Origin: Phycisphaerae bacterium
Lineage (GTDB): Bacteria > Planctomycetota > Phycisphaerae > UBA1845 > UTPLA1
Direction: 5' to 3'
Assembly (NCBI GenBank): GCA_035275405.1
Contig: DATEMU010000004.1
Location: 1 to 64,000, forward strand
DNA: 64,000 nt
In this document: positions 18,230 to 26,411 of the stretch, piece after piece
Layout: every line of letters begins with the position of its first letter
How positions within the stretch are numbered: the stretch's first letter is position 1
The notes under the pieces: generated by a model
Database searches by the model: none
What the model was told of the DNA's origin: nothing
The model's input: only the letters and a program-made list of their open reading frames with translations
Made by a program: the position numbers and the translations under genes

Positions 18230-20200
18230 TTAGCACCCGCCGAATTGCAGGCAATCGATGATAAACTGGATGTCCTCGCCATCCGTGATCTCGTTGTAAT
18301 TCAGGTCGATCCGGTGGGCTTCGGGCGGTGGGCTGGCGTCGTTGTTCAACAAGACCTCCACGATGCAATCCAGATCGCTCTCCACGGTGAACTCCAGGTC
18401 GTTGTTGCAGTCGCCGGCCACCCAGAACGTATGAATCGAAACCGGGGCACACAACGCCGTCTCGACGCCATCGCGGTTCCGCGCCTTGACCACAAACTCG
18501 TAGTCCGTGTCCGGCAGCAGGCCCGTGGCCGTCGCCATCGTGCCTTGAACCCAGACATTCAATCCCGTGTCGCCGCCGGGCGTCAGGGAGTCGAAATACA
18601 ACCCCGACTGGCCCTCAGTAAGGTTCGTGAACGTCCCCAAGGCCACCAGCTCGATGAAATCCACGCCGACCACGCCGGTCGCCAGACTCTGGGGCGTCTC
18701 GATCGCAGTCGACACATTCACGTCCGGCGAAAACGCGGTCTGGTTCGGCGTTCCCACGTTGTCGCGCGCGGCGATGCGATAGGAATACGGCGTATTGGCC
18801 TGCAAGCCCGTGTCCGTGTATCCGACGCCGACCTGCCAGAAGCTGCTCGTCCCGCCCGGCGTCGCGCTGGTGCATTGAAACATGTATTGAATCGGCGGTG
18901 TATCGTCCAGCGCGGACGTTGCCGTCATTGAAATCGACGTCGTGCCTGCCGCGGCCGGCGGCGCCTCAAACGTCATGGGGTCCGGTTCCGGCGGAGACAC
19001 ATCCGGCGGGCTCGCCGTGTTGTCCCAGCCGATCGCGTCAAACATGGCGCGATCCGCCGACTTATAGAAATTGGGCGAAAAAGTTACACCGGACGCAAAT
19101 GTCGGATCCATGATCCCAATATTGAGCGCCTGTTCGCGAAAATGACTGGCTTGGTTGGGGTTCCCGTCCGACATTGGATACTCAATCACAATCAGGTCGG
19201 AGTTCACATCGTTATCGGGCACGTTAAAGTCCACCAGCCGCGCCGTCACGCCGAATTCCGACGTGTCGTCCGGGTTGAAATCGCCGCCGCCATCGGTGTT
19301 CTGGAACCGATACAGATCGAGCATCTCGATGTCCGACGTTCGAAAATCCGCCCCGGAGGTAAACCCCATCGCGTGGCCCACTTCGTGGACCGCGACCGAT
19401 TGGAAACAATAGAACCCGCCGGTAATCCCATTCGAAGGATCAAAGTCAAAATTGAAATCACTATTGTAGGTCATGGAGGCATGAACGCCGCCCACGTTTC
19501 CGATCGCCGCGTTGTAATTTCCCTCGGTCACAAAAACGGTCCCCTCGTTGGTCACGACGCCGGTATTGCCGTCATAACGCACCGGAATCGTGACGCCGAC
19601 GGGAAGGAAATCTTGAAGGGTGTCGTCGGGATCCTGACCGTTGATAAGGGCCGTCCGCGCCGTTGAATAGCCGACCGAGACATAATCACTGCCCGTCGCA
19701 CCCAGAACGCCGCCACCCATGCTCGCAAAATCCACGTTGATCGAGATGGTGACGGGGTCCACCCACTGGTTTTCCAGGTAGGCCTCAACGGCCGTCAGCG
19801 CGGTGGCGGCCGAGGGGGGAACGTTTCCCGAGAGATTGAAGATAAAGTTCGCGCCGACGCCGCGCGGCCGCGGCGTATCCAACACCGTAATCGGATATTT
19901 CCCGGAAAAGGCGTCGAGCTGGGCCGCACGCCATCGAACAAGGTCCGCAGGGGTGATGTTCTGAGTATCGCTGCCGCACATCGGCCGAATAACCGTCTGG
20001 CTCGGAAGTTCGGCTTCGCTGCCATCGACATGGACGGTTCCGCGCACCGCGGGCCCCTGCTCAACGTAGACCAAAGCGCCAGGTCGAATGCCCTCAGGAT
20101 TCACCAGCTCCACGCGGCCTGCGCGGTCGTCCGCCACGACGGCGGCGACAACACCGAGTCCGAGCATGCCAATAACCACCAAAAGCGCTGAACGCTTCAT
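18230..20200 (-). CDS. Secreted zinc metalloprotease with FN3-like domains (NF038122-type)
   Basis: A 656-residue exported metalloprotease. ATG at 20200 is preferred because GAGGG lies just upstream and overlaps a competing ATG four codons earlier. A signal peptide (LLVVIGMLGLGVVAAVVA) is followed by a long beta-rich region and the zinc motif HEVGHAMGFTSG near residue 270. The remainder holds one or two fibronectin-III-like modules (PYSYRIAARDNVG, DYEFVVKARNRDG). The C-terminus has an Asp/Asn-rich dockerin-like pair (CNNDLEFTVESDLDCIVEV and LNYNEITDGEDIQFIIDC). The family name is from memory of similar planctomycete proteins. It is first in a run of three metalloprotease genes with gaps of 41 and 72 bases. 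Confidence 0.8.
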   Translation of the reverse strand: MKRSALLVVIGMLGLGVVAAVVADDRAGRVELVNPEGIRPGALVYVEQGPAVRGTVHVDGSEAELPSQTVIRPMCGSDTQNITPADLVRWRAAQLDAFSGKYPITVLDTPRPRGVGANFIFNLSGNVPPSAATALTAVEAYLENQWVDPVTISINVDFASMGGGVLGATGSDYVSVGYSTARTALINGQDPDDTLQDFLPVGVTIPVRYDGNTGVVTNEGTVFVTEGNYNAAIGNVGGVHASMTYNSDFNFDFDPSNGITGGFYCFQSVAVHEVGHAMGFTSGADFRTSDIEMLDLYRFQNTDGGGDFNPDDTSEFGVTARLVDFNVPDNDVNSDLIVIEYPMSDGNPNQASHFREQALNIGIMDPTFASGVTFSPNFYKSADRAMFDAIGWDNTASPPDVSPPEPDPMTFEAPPAAAGTTSISMTATSALDDTPPIQYMFQCTSATPGGTSSFWQVGVGYTDTGLQANTPYSYRIAARDNVGTPNQTAFSPDVNVSTAIETPQSLATGVVGVDFIELVALGTFTNLTEGQSGLYFDSLTPGGDTGLNVWVQGTMATATGLLPDTDYEFVVKARNRDGVETALCAPVSIHTFWVAGDCNNDLEFTVESDLDCIVEVLLNNDASPPPEAHRIDLNYNEITDGEDIQFIIDCLQFGGC

Positions 20201-20388
20201 GATTACCCTCATTCAACAAACGGGAGACTTGCGGTAATGCGAGGCTGGAGGGAGCGCGACCACACTCCCCCCGAGAATAGAACTCTCATTAGGCGCAGAC
20301 CGAACGTCCCTCCCAGAGAAGGTTCCTCTCTATTCTTCACATTTCGTCCGATTCAGTCAAGCTTTAAGTCCGCAAAAGTCGGGCTCAA

Positions 20389-21228
20389 TTACCCAAGTCC
20401 TGTAGGCAGCGGCTGTGTGTCCACGCGCAACGACGTAACCAGATGCCCATGCATCGTCTTTGTGCCGGCTAAGACCGGTAAGTCCTGACCCTCATACTCG
20501 CCAGGATCGACCGGCCAGATCGATTGGTCTGCGTGATCGCTCACGATGCCTCCCGCCTCTTCGATCAAAAGCGCCGCCGCCGCGATATCCCAAAGCTTGC
20601 ACTCGGCCGAATAGGCCGCGTCGACCAGTCCGGTCGCCACCCAGGCCAAGTGCAGGCTCGTCGAACCGAAGTTTCGGAGCAGAAAATGGTCCAACCACCC
20701 ACGCACGGCTTGAGGCACGCTGCGCCGCCGGAACGAACCCACCGCTACAGTGGTGTCGCGATCGATCGGTCGATCGCGCAACCGGATCCGCTCTTGTCCG
20801 CGATACGCCCCGCCGCCAAGGGACGCCGAAAACACGATATCGGCGGTCGCGTCGTAAATCGCGGCCGCAACAGGTCGGCCGCCATGCATGACGGCGATGC
20901 TGGTCGCGTAAACCTTGACGCCGCGGCTGAAGTTCCGGGTCCCGTCGATCGGATCGACAATCCAGCAGTACTCGCTCGCCGTCAACGCGGCATGGCGATC
21001 CGGCCGAAGCACGTCCTCTTCCACGACGATCGAATGCGACGGATGTCGATGGGACAGCGCCGACAAAATTGCTTCTTGAGCCGCGTGATCGGCCTCCGTC
21101 ACGGGGCTGTCGTCGGACTTTCGGGTGGCGATTACCTTGCCGAAGAATCGCGCGGCCGTTTGCCCGCCGATCTCCGCAAGAGCGATGGCGGTCTCGCGAA
21201 GACTATCCGGATGATTGACGAGCGCCAT
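20389..21228 (-). CDS. Inositol monophosphatase family phosphatase
   Basis: A 279-residue Mg-dependent phosphatase of the IMPase/FBPase superfamily. Motifs: SPVTEADHAAQEAI, IVVEEDV (metal-binding Glu), DPIDGTRNF (motif DPxDGTxxF), and WDIAAAALLIEEAGG (C-terminal metal Asp). Possible substrates are inositol phosphate, histidinol phosphate (HisN) or PAP (CysQ); the sequence alone does not decide. The start at 21228 is the first ATG giving family-like length; a longer reading overlaps the upstream ATPase gene and adds no similarity. It begins 26 bases after that gene ends, so they are probably co-transcribed. Confidence 0.85.
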   Translation of the reverse strand: MALVNHPDSLRETAIALAEIGGQTAARFFGKVIATRKSDDSPVTEADHAAQEAILSALSHRHPSHSIVVEEDVLRPDRHAALTASEYCWIVDPIDGTRNFSRGVKVYATSIAVMHGGRPVAAAIYDATADIVFSASLGGGAYRGQERIRLRDRPIDRDTTVAVGSFRRRSVPQAVRGWLDHFLLRNFGSTSLHLAWVATGLVDAAYSAECKLWDIAAAALLIEEAGGIVSDHADQSIWPVDPGEYEGQDLPVLAGTKTMHGHLVTSLRVDTQPLPTGLG

Positions 21229-21254
21229 GTAAAACTGAGTGTCCCCGACTTCGC

Positions 21255-23027
21255 CTAGCCCGTGGACGACACGCGCTCGACTTCCTGTACCGTGGTCACG
21301 CCGTCGATGACCTTCTTGTAGCCGCTGTCGACCAGCGTATGAAACATCCACTCACCCGCGGCCTTGCGAAGGTCGGCAATGGTCGGCCCGCCCAGAATCA
21401 CGTCCCGAACTTGGGGGGTAAAACGGAGAATCTCAAAGAGGGCCATCCGCCCGCGATACCCCGTATTCATGCAACGTTTGCAGCCGACGGCCTCGTAGAA
21501 ATATCCAAACGGCCGGCCCTCCAGCTTCATCCGGCGGATGAGCGCGGAGTCGGCCTTGTAGGGTCGTTTGCACTCGGGACAAAGGACGCGAACCAAGCGC
21601 TGAGAGATGCACATCGTCAGGGCGTTCGCCACCAGAAAAGCCTCCACGCCCAAATCCAACAGCCGGAACACCGTACCGACCGTGTCGCGGGCGTGAATCG
21701 TCGTAAAGACCAGGTGGCCGGTGGTCGCCGCCTGCATCGCCATGCGCGCCGTTTCCTCGTCGCGAATCTCGCCGACCAGAATCACGTCCGGGTCCTGACG
21801 CAGAACGGACGAAAGGACCGACGCAAAAGTGAGATTGTGGAGCGGATCAATCGTGATTTGTGTCGTGTTGGCCATTTCGTATTCGACGGGATCCTCGATC
21901 GTCACGATGTGCCGGGACGCGGAGTCAATGCTGTGCAGCGCCGTATAAAGGGTCGTGGTCTTTCCGCTGCCCGTCGGACCGGCCAGGATGATCATCCCGG
22001 CGTCCTGTTCGCAGATTCGCATCAGCTCCGATACCGCGTCGAGGTCCATCCCGAGATTCTCGAAATGGCTGGGCACCGACCCCTTGTCCAGAAAGCGTAG
22101 CGCGAGCTTCTGCCCGTGCACGGACGGCGTCAGGTTGACGCGAAAATCCACGCGCCGGCTGGGCAATTCCACTGCGAAATTGCCCTCCTGGACCACGCTC
22201 CGCTTGGCGATATCCATTTGGCACAGGATTTTGATCACGTTGAGAATCGTCAGCCCGATCTTCGAGGTGATCTCACCGACGGCGTGCAACAATCCATCGA
22301 TGCGAAACCGGATGGCAAACACCTCCGCCTTCGGCTCGATGTGGATATCCGTCGCCCGCGTGCGAAATGCCACGAACAGTAGCTGCCGAAGCATGTCCAG
22401 GGCCTCAGCGGATTTTGTCGCCGTGTCACCGGATTGAAGAATCGGTTCCGACTTGCGGTTCAGCAGGCGGATGTCCTTTGGGCTTTGCGGCGCGTCGGGC
22501 GGCTCGGGGACATCCTGACACGCCTGCATCAACGACGCTAGTTGGCGGGCGAGCGGCCCGCCCGTCAGCGGAACGCCGGCCCCTCCGGCGCGAGCTGGGG
22601 GCCGAACATCGCGGCGCGGCGCTGCTGCCTTCGCCGGGGCATCAAATCGCGACCTTGACGGGACTTCCTCCTCGTCCGATTCAACCTCGACGTCCTCCTC
22701 GGTCGTGACCACCGCCTGATCGTCCACCTCGAAGACTTGGCCCTCGTCGGGCAGCAATCGAATGTATGTGTCGCCGATCCGCAAGGCTTCGCCCATGCGC
22801 AGCGTCGCCTCGACGATTCGATTCTCGCCGATCCAGGTGCCGTTATGACTATCCAGATCTCGAAGCTGAACGTTGCCGTTCTTCTGCTCGATGACGCAGT
22901 GCCGGCGCGAGGCCTTCGAATCCGCCAGCACAATGTCGTTGCCCTCCTGCCGGCCGATGGTAATCTGCGGCGCATGGAAGGCGACGACGTGGGTCTGACC
23001 CTGGGATGCAATTTCGAGCCGCGCCAT
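21255..23027 (-). CDS. FHA domain-containing GspE/PilB-type secretion ATPase
   Basis: A 590-residue protein joining two modules. Residues about 1-95 are an FHA phosphothreonine-binding domain (ITIGRQEGNDIVL, SRRHCVIEQ, SHNGTWIGEN). A linker rich in acidic residues and Pro leads to a type II secretion/type IV pilus assembly ATPase: Walker A GPTGSGKTTTLYTAL near 350, Walker B VILVGEIRDEETA, His box FTTIHARDTV, and a tetra-Cys zinc site (CPEC...CKRC) near 483-520. Ordinary GspE/PilB carry other N-terminal domains, so the FHA replacement is notable. ATG at 23027 follows AGGAAG. It likely powers pilin or pseudopilin polymerisation under control of Thr phosphorylation (inference). Confidence 0.88.
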   Translation of the reverse strand: MARLEIASQGQTHVVAFHAPQITIGRQEGNDIVLADSKASRRHCVIEQKNGNVQLRDLDSHNGTWIGENRIVEATLRMGEALRIGDTYIRLLPDEGQVFEVDDQAVVTTEEDVEVESDEEEVPSRSRFDAPAKAAAPRRDVRPPARAGGAGVPLTGGPLARQLASLMQACQDVPEPPDAPQSPKDIRLLNRKSEPILQSGDTATKSAEALDMLRQLLFVAFRTRATDIHIEPKAEVFAIRFRIDGLLHAVGEITSKIGLTILNVIKILCQMDIAKRSVVQEGNFAVELPSRRVDFRVNLTPSVHGQKLALRFLDKGSVPSHFENLGMDLDAVSELMRICEQDAGMIILAGPTGSGKTTTLYTALHSIDSASRHIVTIEDPVEYEMANTTQITIDPLHNLTFASVLSSVLRQDPDVILVGEIRDEETARMAMQAATTGHLVFTTIHARDTVGTVFRLLDLGVEAFLVANALTMCISQRLVRVLCPECKRPYKADSALIRRMKLEGRPFGYFYEAVGCKRCMNTGYRGRMALFEILRFTPQVRDVILGGPTIADLRKAAGEWMFHTLVDSGYKKVIDGVTTVQEVERVSSTG

Positions 23028-23440
23028 GTTTCTTCCTGACGGACCAATCGGCAGCGCGTTTTGGGCCGTCCGTTTTCTTCAAAGATAGTCTGTTGCGCCG
23101 CTCCTACGTCACGACCAGACGAACGCGCGACTCAGATTATACCTAACTTCTGACTCCACTGCCAGTTAAGGGTGTTCCGGCTGAGAAATCGAACGAGCTT
23201 TGGAGAGCGGATACCGGAATTGGGGCAACAAATCTCGTCCACCGCCGAGCGCGGAAACAAAAATTTGCCGTGTCGTGAACCGAATTCCTCCCGTCCGATA
23301 CTCCGCATAACACGAGCCCGACGTCTACCAAAGGCCGCACTACGGATTCGCCCTAAGCGCTTGATTTGATTATACTAGTGATTGCTTGGGCCGGCAGGGT
23401 GTTCGCACTGGCCTGCCTCGGCGCTCATGGATCGTGTGAG
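23028..23440. promoter_or_regulatory. Divergent intergenic region with a minus-strand -10 element
   Basis: This 413-base gap separates the FHA-ATPase (minus) from the zinc-ribbon FHA protein (plus). On the minus strand a perfect TATAAT is at 23136-23141, about 110 bases before the ATPase start; its -35 side is weak. On the plus strand TATACT at 23371-23376 could serve the other gene. No ORF with a ribosome site or RNA gene was seen. Confidence 0.35.
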
Positions 23441-24319
23441 ATGCTGACCAAGTTTTCTTGTTCCTGCGGCCACCAAGAGGCCGTTGCGCCGGACGCCGTC
23501 AAGCGACAGTTAAGATGTAAGGCATGCGGCGCGTTGCTCTCGTTTTCCAACGGCGACCCCATTCATTGGCTCGTCGTGGGCGGCGACAACGGCTCCGTAA
23601 CGCTGGCGGTTCCTATTCCGATGGAGGTTCCGCTGAAGATCGGCAGCGCCAACGGCTCGTGGATCGTCCTGTCAAAGGACATCGCCGACGACCGGCAGGC
23701 GGAATTGACGTACAAGAAAGGCGGCGGGTTGGCGGTTCGCCACACCGCCCGGGACAAGGCCAAAGGCACATGGGTGAATCAAGCCAGGATTCTGTCGGGC
23801 GTCCTGCACGATGGGGACGTCCTGAAAATCGGGCCGTGGGCGGCGCGCCTGATGGCCCATCCCGCCGTTCTGGCCCTGAGCCGGACGGTGGACCGCGGCG
23901 TTGTTGTTGAAGAGGAGTTTGAAGAAGCGGACGAGCCGACCACGGCGCCGGTCGTTTATGACGATGCGGCGGTCGCGGACCGACCGAAGTTGAGGACGTT
24001 ACGCGTGACGGCGTGCATTATTGTGATCCTATTTGCGGGACTTTACATGGCCCGCTTCCTGCTCTGGCCCGGCGTGTCCGAGGATATGCCGAATCAGACA
24101 ACGTTTTACTGTCCCGCGGATGGTTCGGCGATTCGAGCGGGGTGGAACAACGGCCCTCCCAAATGCCCGCAATGCGGACAACTCTGCCTCGGACCCATGC
24201 GCTTCACACCGGAGACGACGAAGCGAACGCCTCCAACCACCCAGCCGACCTCGAAGGCATCGTCAGCCAAAGCAGAGACGAACCCCCCACCCAAGGCCGG
24301 ATCGGGAGGCAAGCCATGA
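23441..24319 (+). CDS. Zinc-ribbon, FHA-like, single-TM protein
   Basis: A 292-residue protein. Cys7, Cys9, Cys26 and Cys29 form an N-terminal zinc-ribbon-like knuckle. Residues about 45-145 look like a divergent FHA domain (LKIGSANGSWIVL, AELTYKK, KGTWVNQARI, LHDGDVLKIG). One membrane segment (ACIIVILFAGLYMARFLL) lies near 188-208 and is followed by a second Cys pair set (YCPADG, CPQCGQLC) and a Thr/Pro/Lys-rich tail. The start at ATG 23441 gives the zinc knuckle at the very N-terminus; its ribosome site is weak. It overlaps the next gene by ATGA, implying coupled translation with a pseudopilin. It may link phosphorylation signals to the pilus or secretion machine, but that is inference. Confidence 0.7.
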   Translation: MLTKFSCSCGHQEAVAPDAVKRQLRCKACGALLSFSNGDPIHWLVVGGDNGSVTLAVPIPMEVPLKIGSANGSWIVLSKDIADDRQAELTYKKGGGLAVRHTARDKAKGTWVNQARILSGVLHDGDVLKIGPWAARLMAHPAVLALSRTVDRGVVVEEEFEEADEPTTAPVVYDDAAVADRPKLRTLRVTACIIVILFAGLYMARFLLWPGVSEDMPNQTTFYCPADGSAIRAGWNNGPPKCPQCGQLCLGPMRFTPETTKRTPPTTQPTSKASSAKAETNPPPKAGSGGKP

Positions 24320-25113
24320 GCCACTTCAGAACCATTCGCCGCCCCGCCTTTACCCTCATCGAGTTGCTCACGGTCATCTCGATTATCTCGGTCCTGATTG
24401 CCATACTTTTGCCCTCGCTTTCCGGCGCGCGCCAACGCGCTCGAACGACCAAGTGCCAGGCCAACCTGCGCGAAATCGACAACGCGACCCTTCGCTACAC
24501 CGGCGCCAACGACGATATTGTCCCGGTCAATGCGGATTGCGCGGACGGAACCTGCGTCTATGAAAACGGTCATCAGTACTTCGGTTGGAACGGCCGTCTG
24601 CCGAATGCCCTGGGCAATATCTGGAACCGGCCCGTGAACCGGGAACTGGGGCTCGAACTGACGGAATCATCGTCGAGCGTGGCGAAGATCGCCGAGTGCC
24701 CCAGCGATACCGGCGCAATGGGGCAAACGGGAACGACGGACTCGGTGTTTCTCGCACTCGGTACGAGCTACCCGCTGAACCCCATCATGTGTCAGGGAAA
24801 ATACTCCGATTGGAAATATCGCAATACGGATATCAACCTGAGCCAGGTCAATCAACCATCCCTGAAGGTCCTCGTCGGTGACCACGTTGCGTTTGGGATA
24901 ACCTATGACGGCTATTGGACCGGCATCCGACCCGGCTGGCACGATCGATTCCGCCCTGCGGCCGTCGTCGGATTCGTCGACGGTCACGCCGAATACGTCG
25001 TGGGCGCAGCACGGATTCGCGAATGGCAATGGTACGGCGAGGCGACCGGGCCCTCGTACGTGCAGAATCTCGCGCGCAAGGTCAACTGGGCCGTCCTGCC
25101 CGGCGCACAATAA
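24316..25113 (+). CDS. Type IV pilin-like/pseudopilin protein
   Basis: A 265-residue protein with a class III prepilin leader: a short basic stretch, then FTLIELLTVISIISVL, in which cleavage would fall before Phe and Glu5 is present. The helix is followed by a globular part with Cys and near the C-terminus VVGFVDGHAEYVV, the H/DG motif seen in many planctomycete prepilin-type proteins. GGGAGG stands 7-12 bases before the ATG and the ATG overlaps the upstream stop. It is probably a substrate of the GspE/PilB-like ATPase encoded divergently. Whether it is a major or minor pseudopilin cannot be decided. Confidence 0.88.
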   Translation: MSHFRTIRRPAFTLIELLTVISIISVLIAILLPSLSGARQRARTTKCQANLREIDNATLRYTGANDDIVPVNADCADGTCVYENGHQYFGWNGRLPNALGNIWNRPVNRELGLELTESSSSVAKIAECPSDTGAMGQTGTTDSVFLALGTSYPLNPIMCQGKYSDWKYRNTDINLSQVNQPSLKVLVGDHVAFGITYDGYWTGIRPGWHDRFRPAAVVGFVDGHAEYVVGAARIREWQWYGEATGPSYVQNLARKVNWAVLPGAQ

Positions 25114-25122
25114 CAAACCGCA

Positions 25123-26325
25123 CTACGCCAAAATCCCCGCCGACTTGGAACGAATCCCCTTCATCCGCATTTTCAATTCATCGGGGTTCGGGGCGACCTC
25201 CATCGCCACCTTGATATCAATGTATTCCTCCTGAAGGAGCCGGTAGATCGCTTCCGTAAAGTCCTGCATTCCCTCTTCCGTCGAGGACTTGAGGATGGAG
25301 GTGATCTCAAAGTCCCGGCCTTCGGCCAGCAGCTTCCGGATGATCGCGTTCGTGATCATGATTTCGCAACAGGGAACGCGCGGCCGCTCGGGCTTGATGC
25401 TGGGCAACAGCTTCTGGCAAATTACCGCCTTGAGGTTGAAAACCATGGCCTGCCGCACCTGCGCCCGCTCTTCCTCGGGGAACAGATCGAGTATGCGCGT
25501 GACCGTCTGCGCCGCGCTCGAGGCGTGGATGGTGCCCAGGCATAAGTGGCCCGTCTCGGCGGCGTGAACGGCGGCCTCAAATGTTTCCCGATCGCGCATC
25601 TCCCCGACGAGCACGACGTCCGGGTCCTCGCGCATGAGATATTTCAAGGCATCATGGAAGTTTTTCACATCGATGCCGATCTCGCGCTGGTTAATGAATG
25701 CCTTGTCGTCCTCGAAGATGTACTCGATCGGGTCCTCGATGGTGACAATGTGACAAGCCCGCGAGTGGTTAATGTAGTTGATCATCGCGGCGATCGTGGT
25801 GGACTTGCCGGAGCCCGTGATGCCCGCCAGCAGGACCAGCCCCTGATGGTATTTGGAGATTTCCTTCAGGACCGGCGGGACGTACAGCTCTTCAAAGCTG
25901 CGGATGTCCTTGACGACGCGGCGCGCGGCGACCGAGGTCATGCCCCGCTGGCGAAAGACGTTTACGCGGAAGCGATCGAGTCCCGGGCACTGATGCGCGA
26001 AATCCAGCGCCCCATTCTCCAGGAAAAATTTCTGCTGCGTCTCCGTCAGCACCTCGAAGACCATCCGCTCAATCTCCTCGTTGGAGAGCGGCGGTTCCTG
26101 CGACCGGCGGATGTCGCCCTTGAGGCGAAAGCTCGGCGGCAGCCCGGCCTTCATGTGGACATCGCTCGCCCCCATCTTCGTGCACGCCTTGAATAGACGG
26201 TTGATCGCCGGCCCCTTGGACTTCTTCGGGTCGTGCGATGCGGGCTCTTCGGTGGTGACGTCCTGACCGACTTGATGGCAGTCGATGGGGTTGGTGAGGT
26301 GGGCGGTCTGCCCGTGGTTACGCAT
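25123..26325 (-). CDS. pilT: Type IV pilus retraction ATPase PilT-like
   Basis: A 400-residue hexameric ATPase of the PilT/PilU group, which drives pilus retraction. Motifs: Walker A GITGSGKSTTIAAMI, Asp box TIEDPIEYIF, Walker B VVLVGEMRDRET, His box GTIHASSAAQTVTR. There is no zinc-binding tetra-Cys, unlike the assembly ATPase at 21255. The N-terminal 40 residues are extra, polar and probably disordered. The ATG at 26325 follows GGGGAATG. It converges on the pseudopilin gene with 9 bases between stops. PilT versus PilU is not resolved. Confidence 0.9.
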   Translation of the reverse strand: MRNHGQTAHLTNPIDCHQVGQDVTTEEPASHDPKKSKGPAINRLFKACTKMGASDVHMKAGLPPSFRLKGDIRRSQEPPLSNEEIERMVFEVLTETQQKFFLENGALDFAHQCPGLDRFRVNVFRQRGMTSVAARRVVKDIRSFEELYVPPVLKEISKYHQGLVLLAGITGSGKSTTIAAMINYINHSRACHIVTIEDPIEYIFEDDKAFINQREIGIDVKNFHDALKYLMREDPDVVLVGEMRDRETFEAAVHAAETGHLCLGTIHASSAAQTVTRILDLFPEEERAQVRQAMVFNLKAVICQKLLPSIKPERPRVPCCEIMITNAIIRKLLAEGRDFEITSILKSSTEEGMQDFTEAIYRLLQEEYIDIKVAMEVAPNPDELKMRMKGIRSKSAGILA

Positions 26326-26411
26326 GACATTCCCCTTAATTCGGCAGGTTTCAATGCGGCCGGCGCGTGTCGCTCTATTCTACGAGGCAGGGTATGGGAA
26401 TCAAGATCGCG

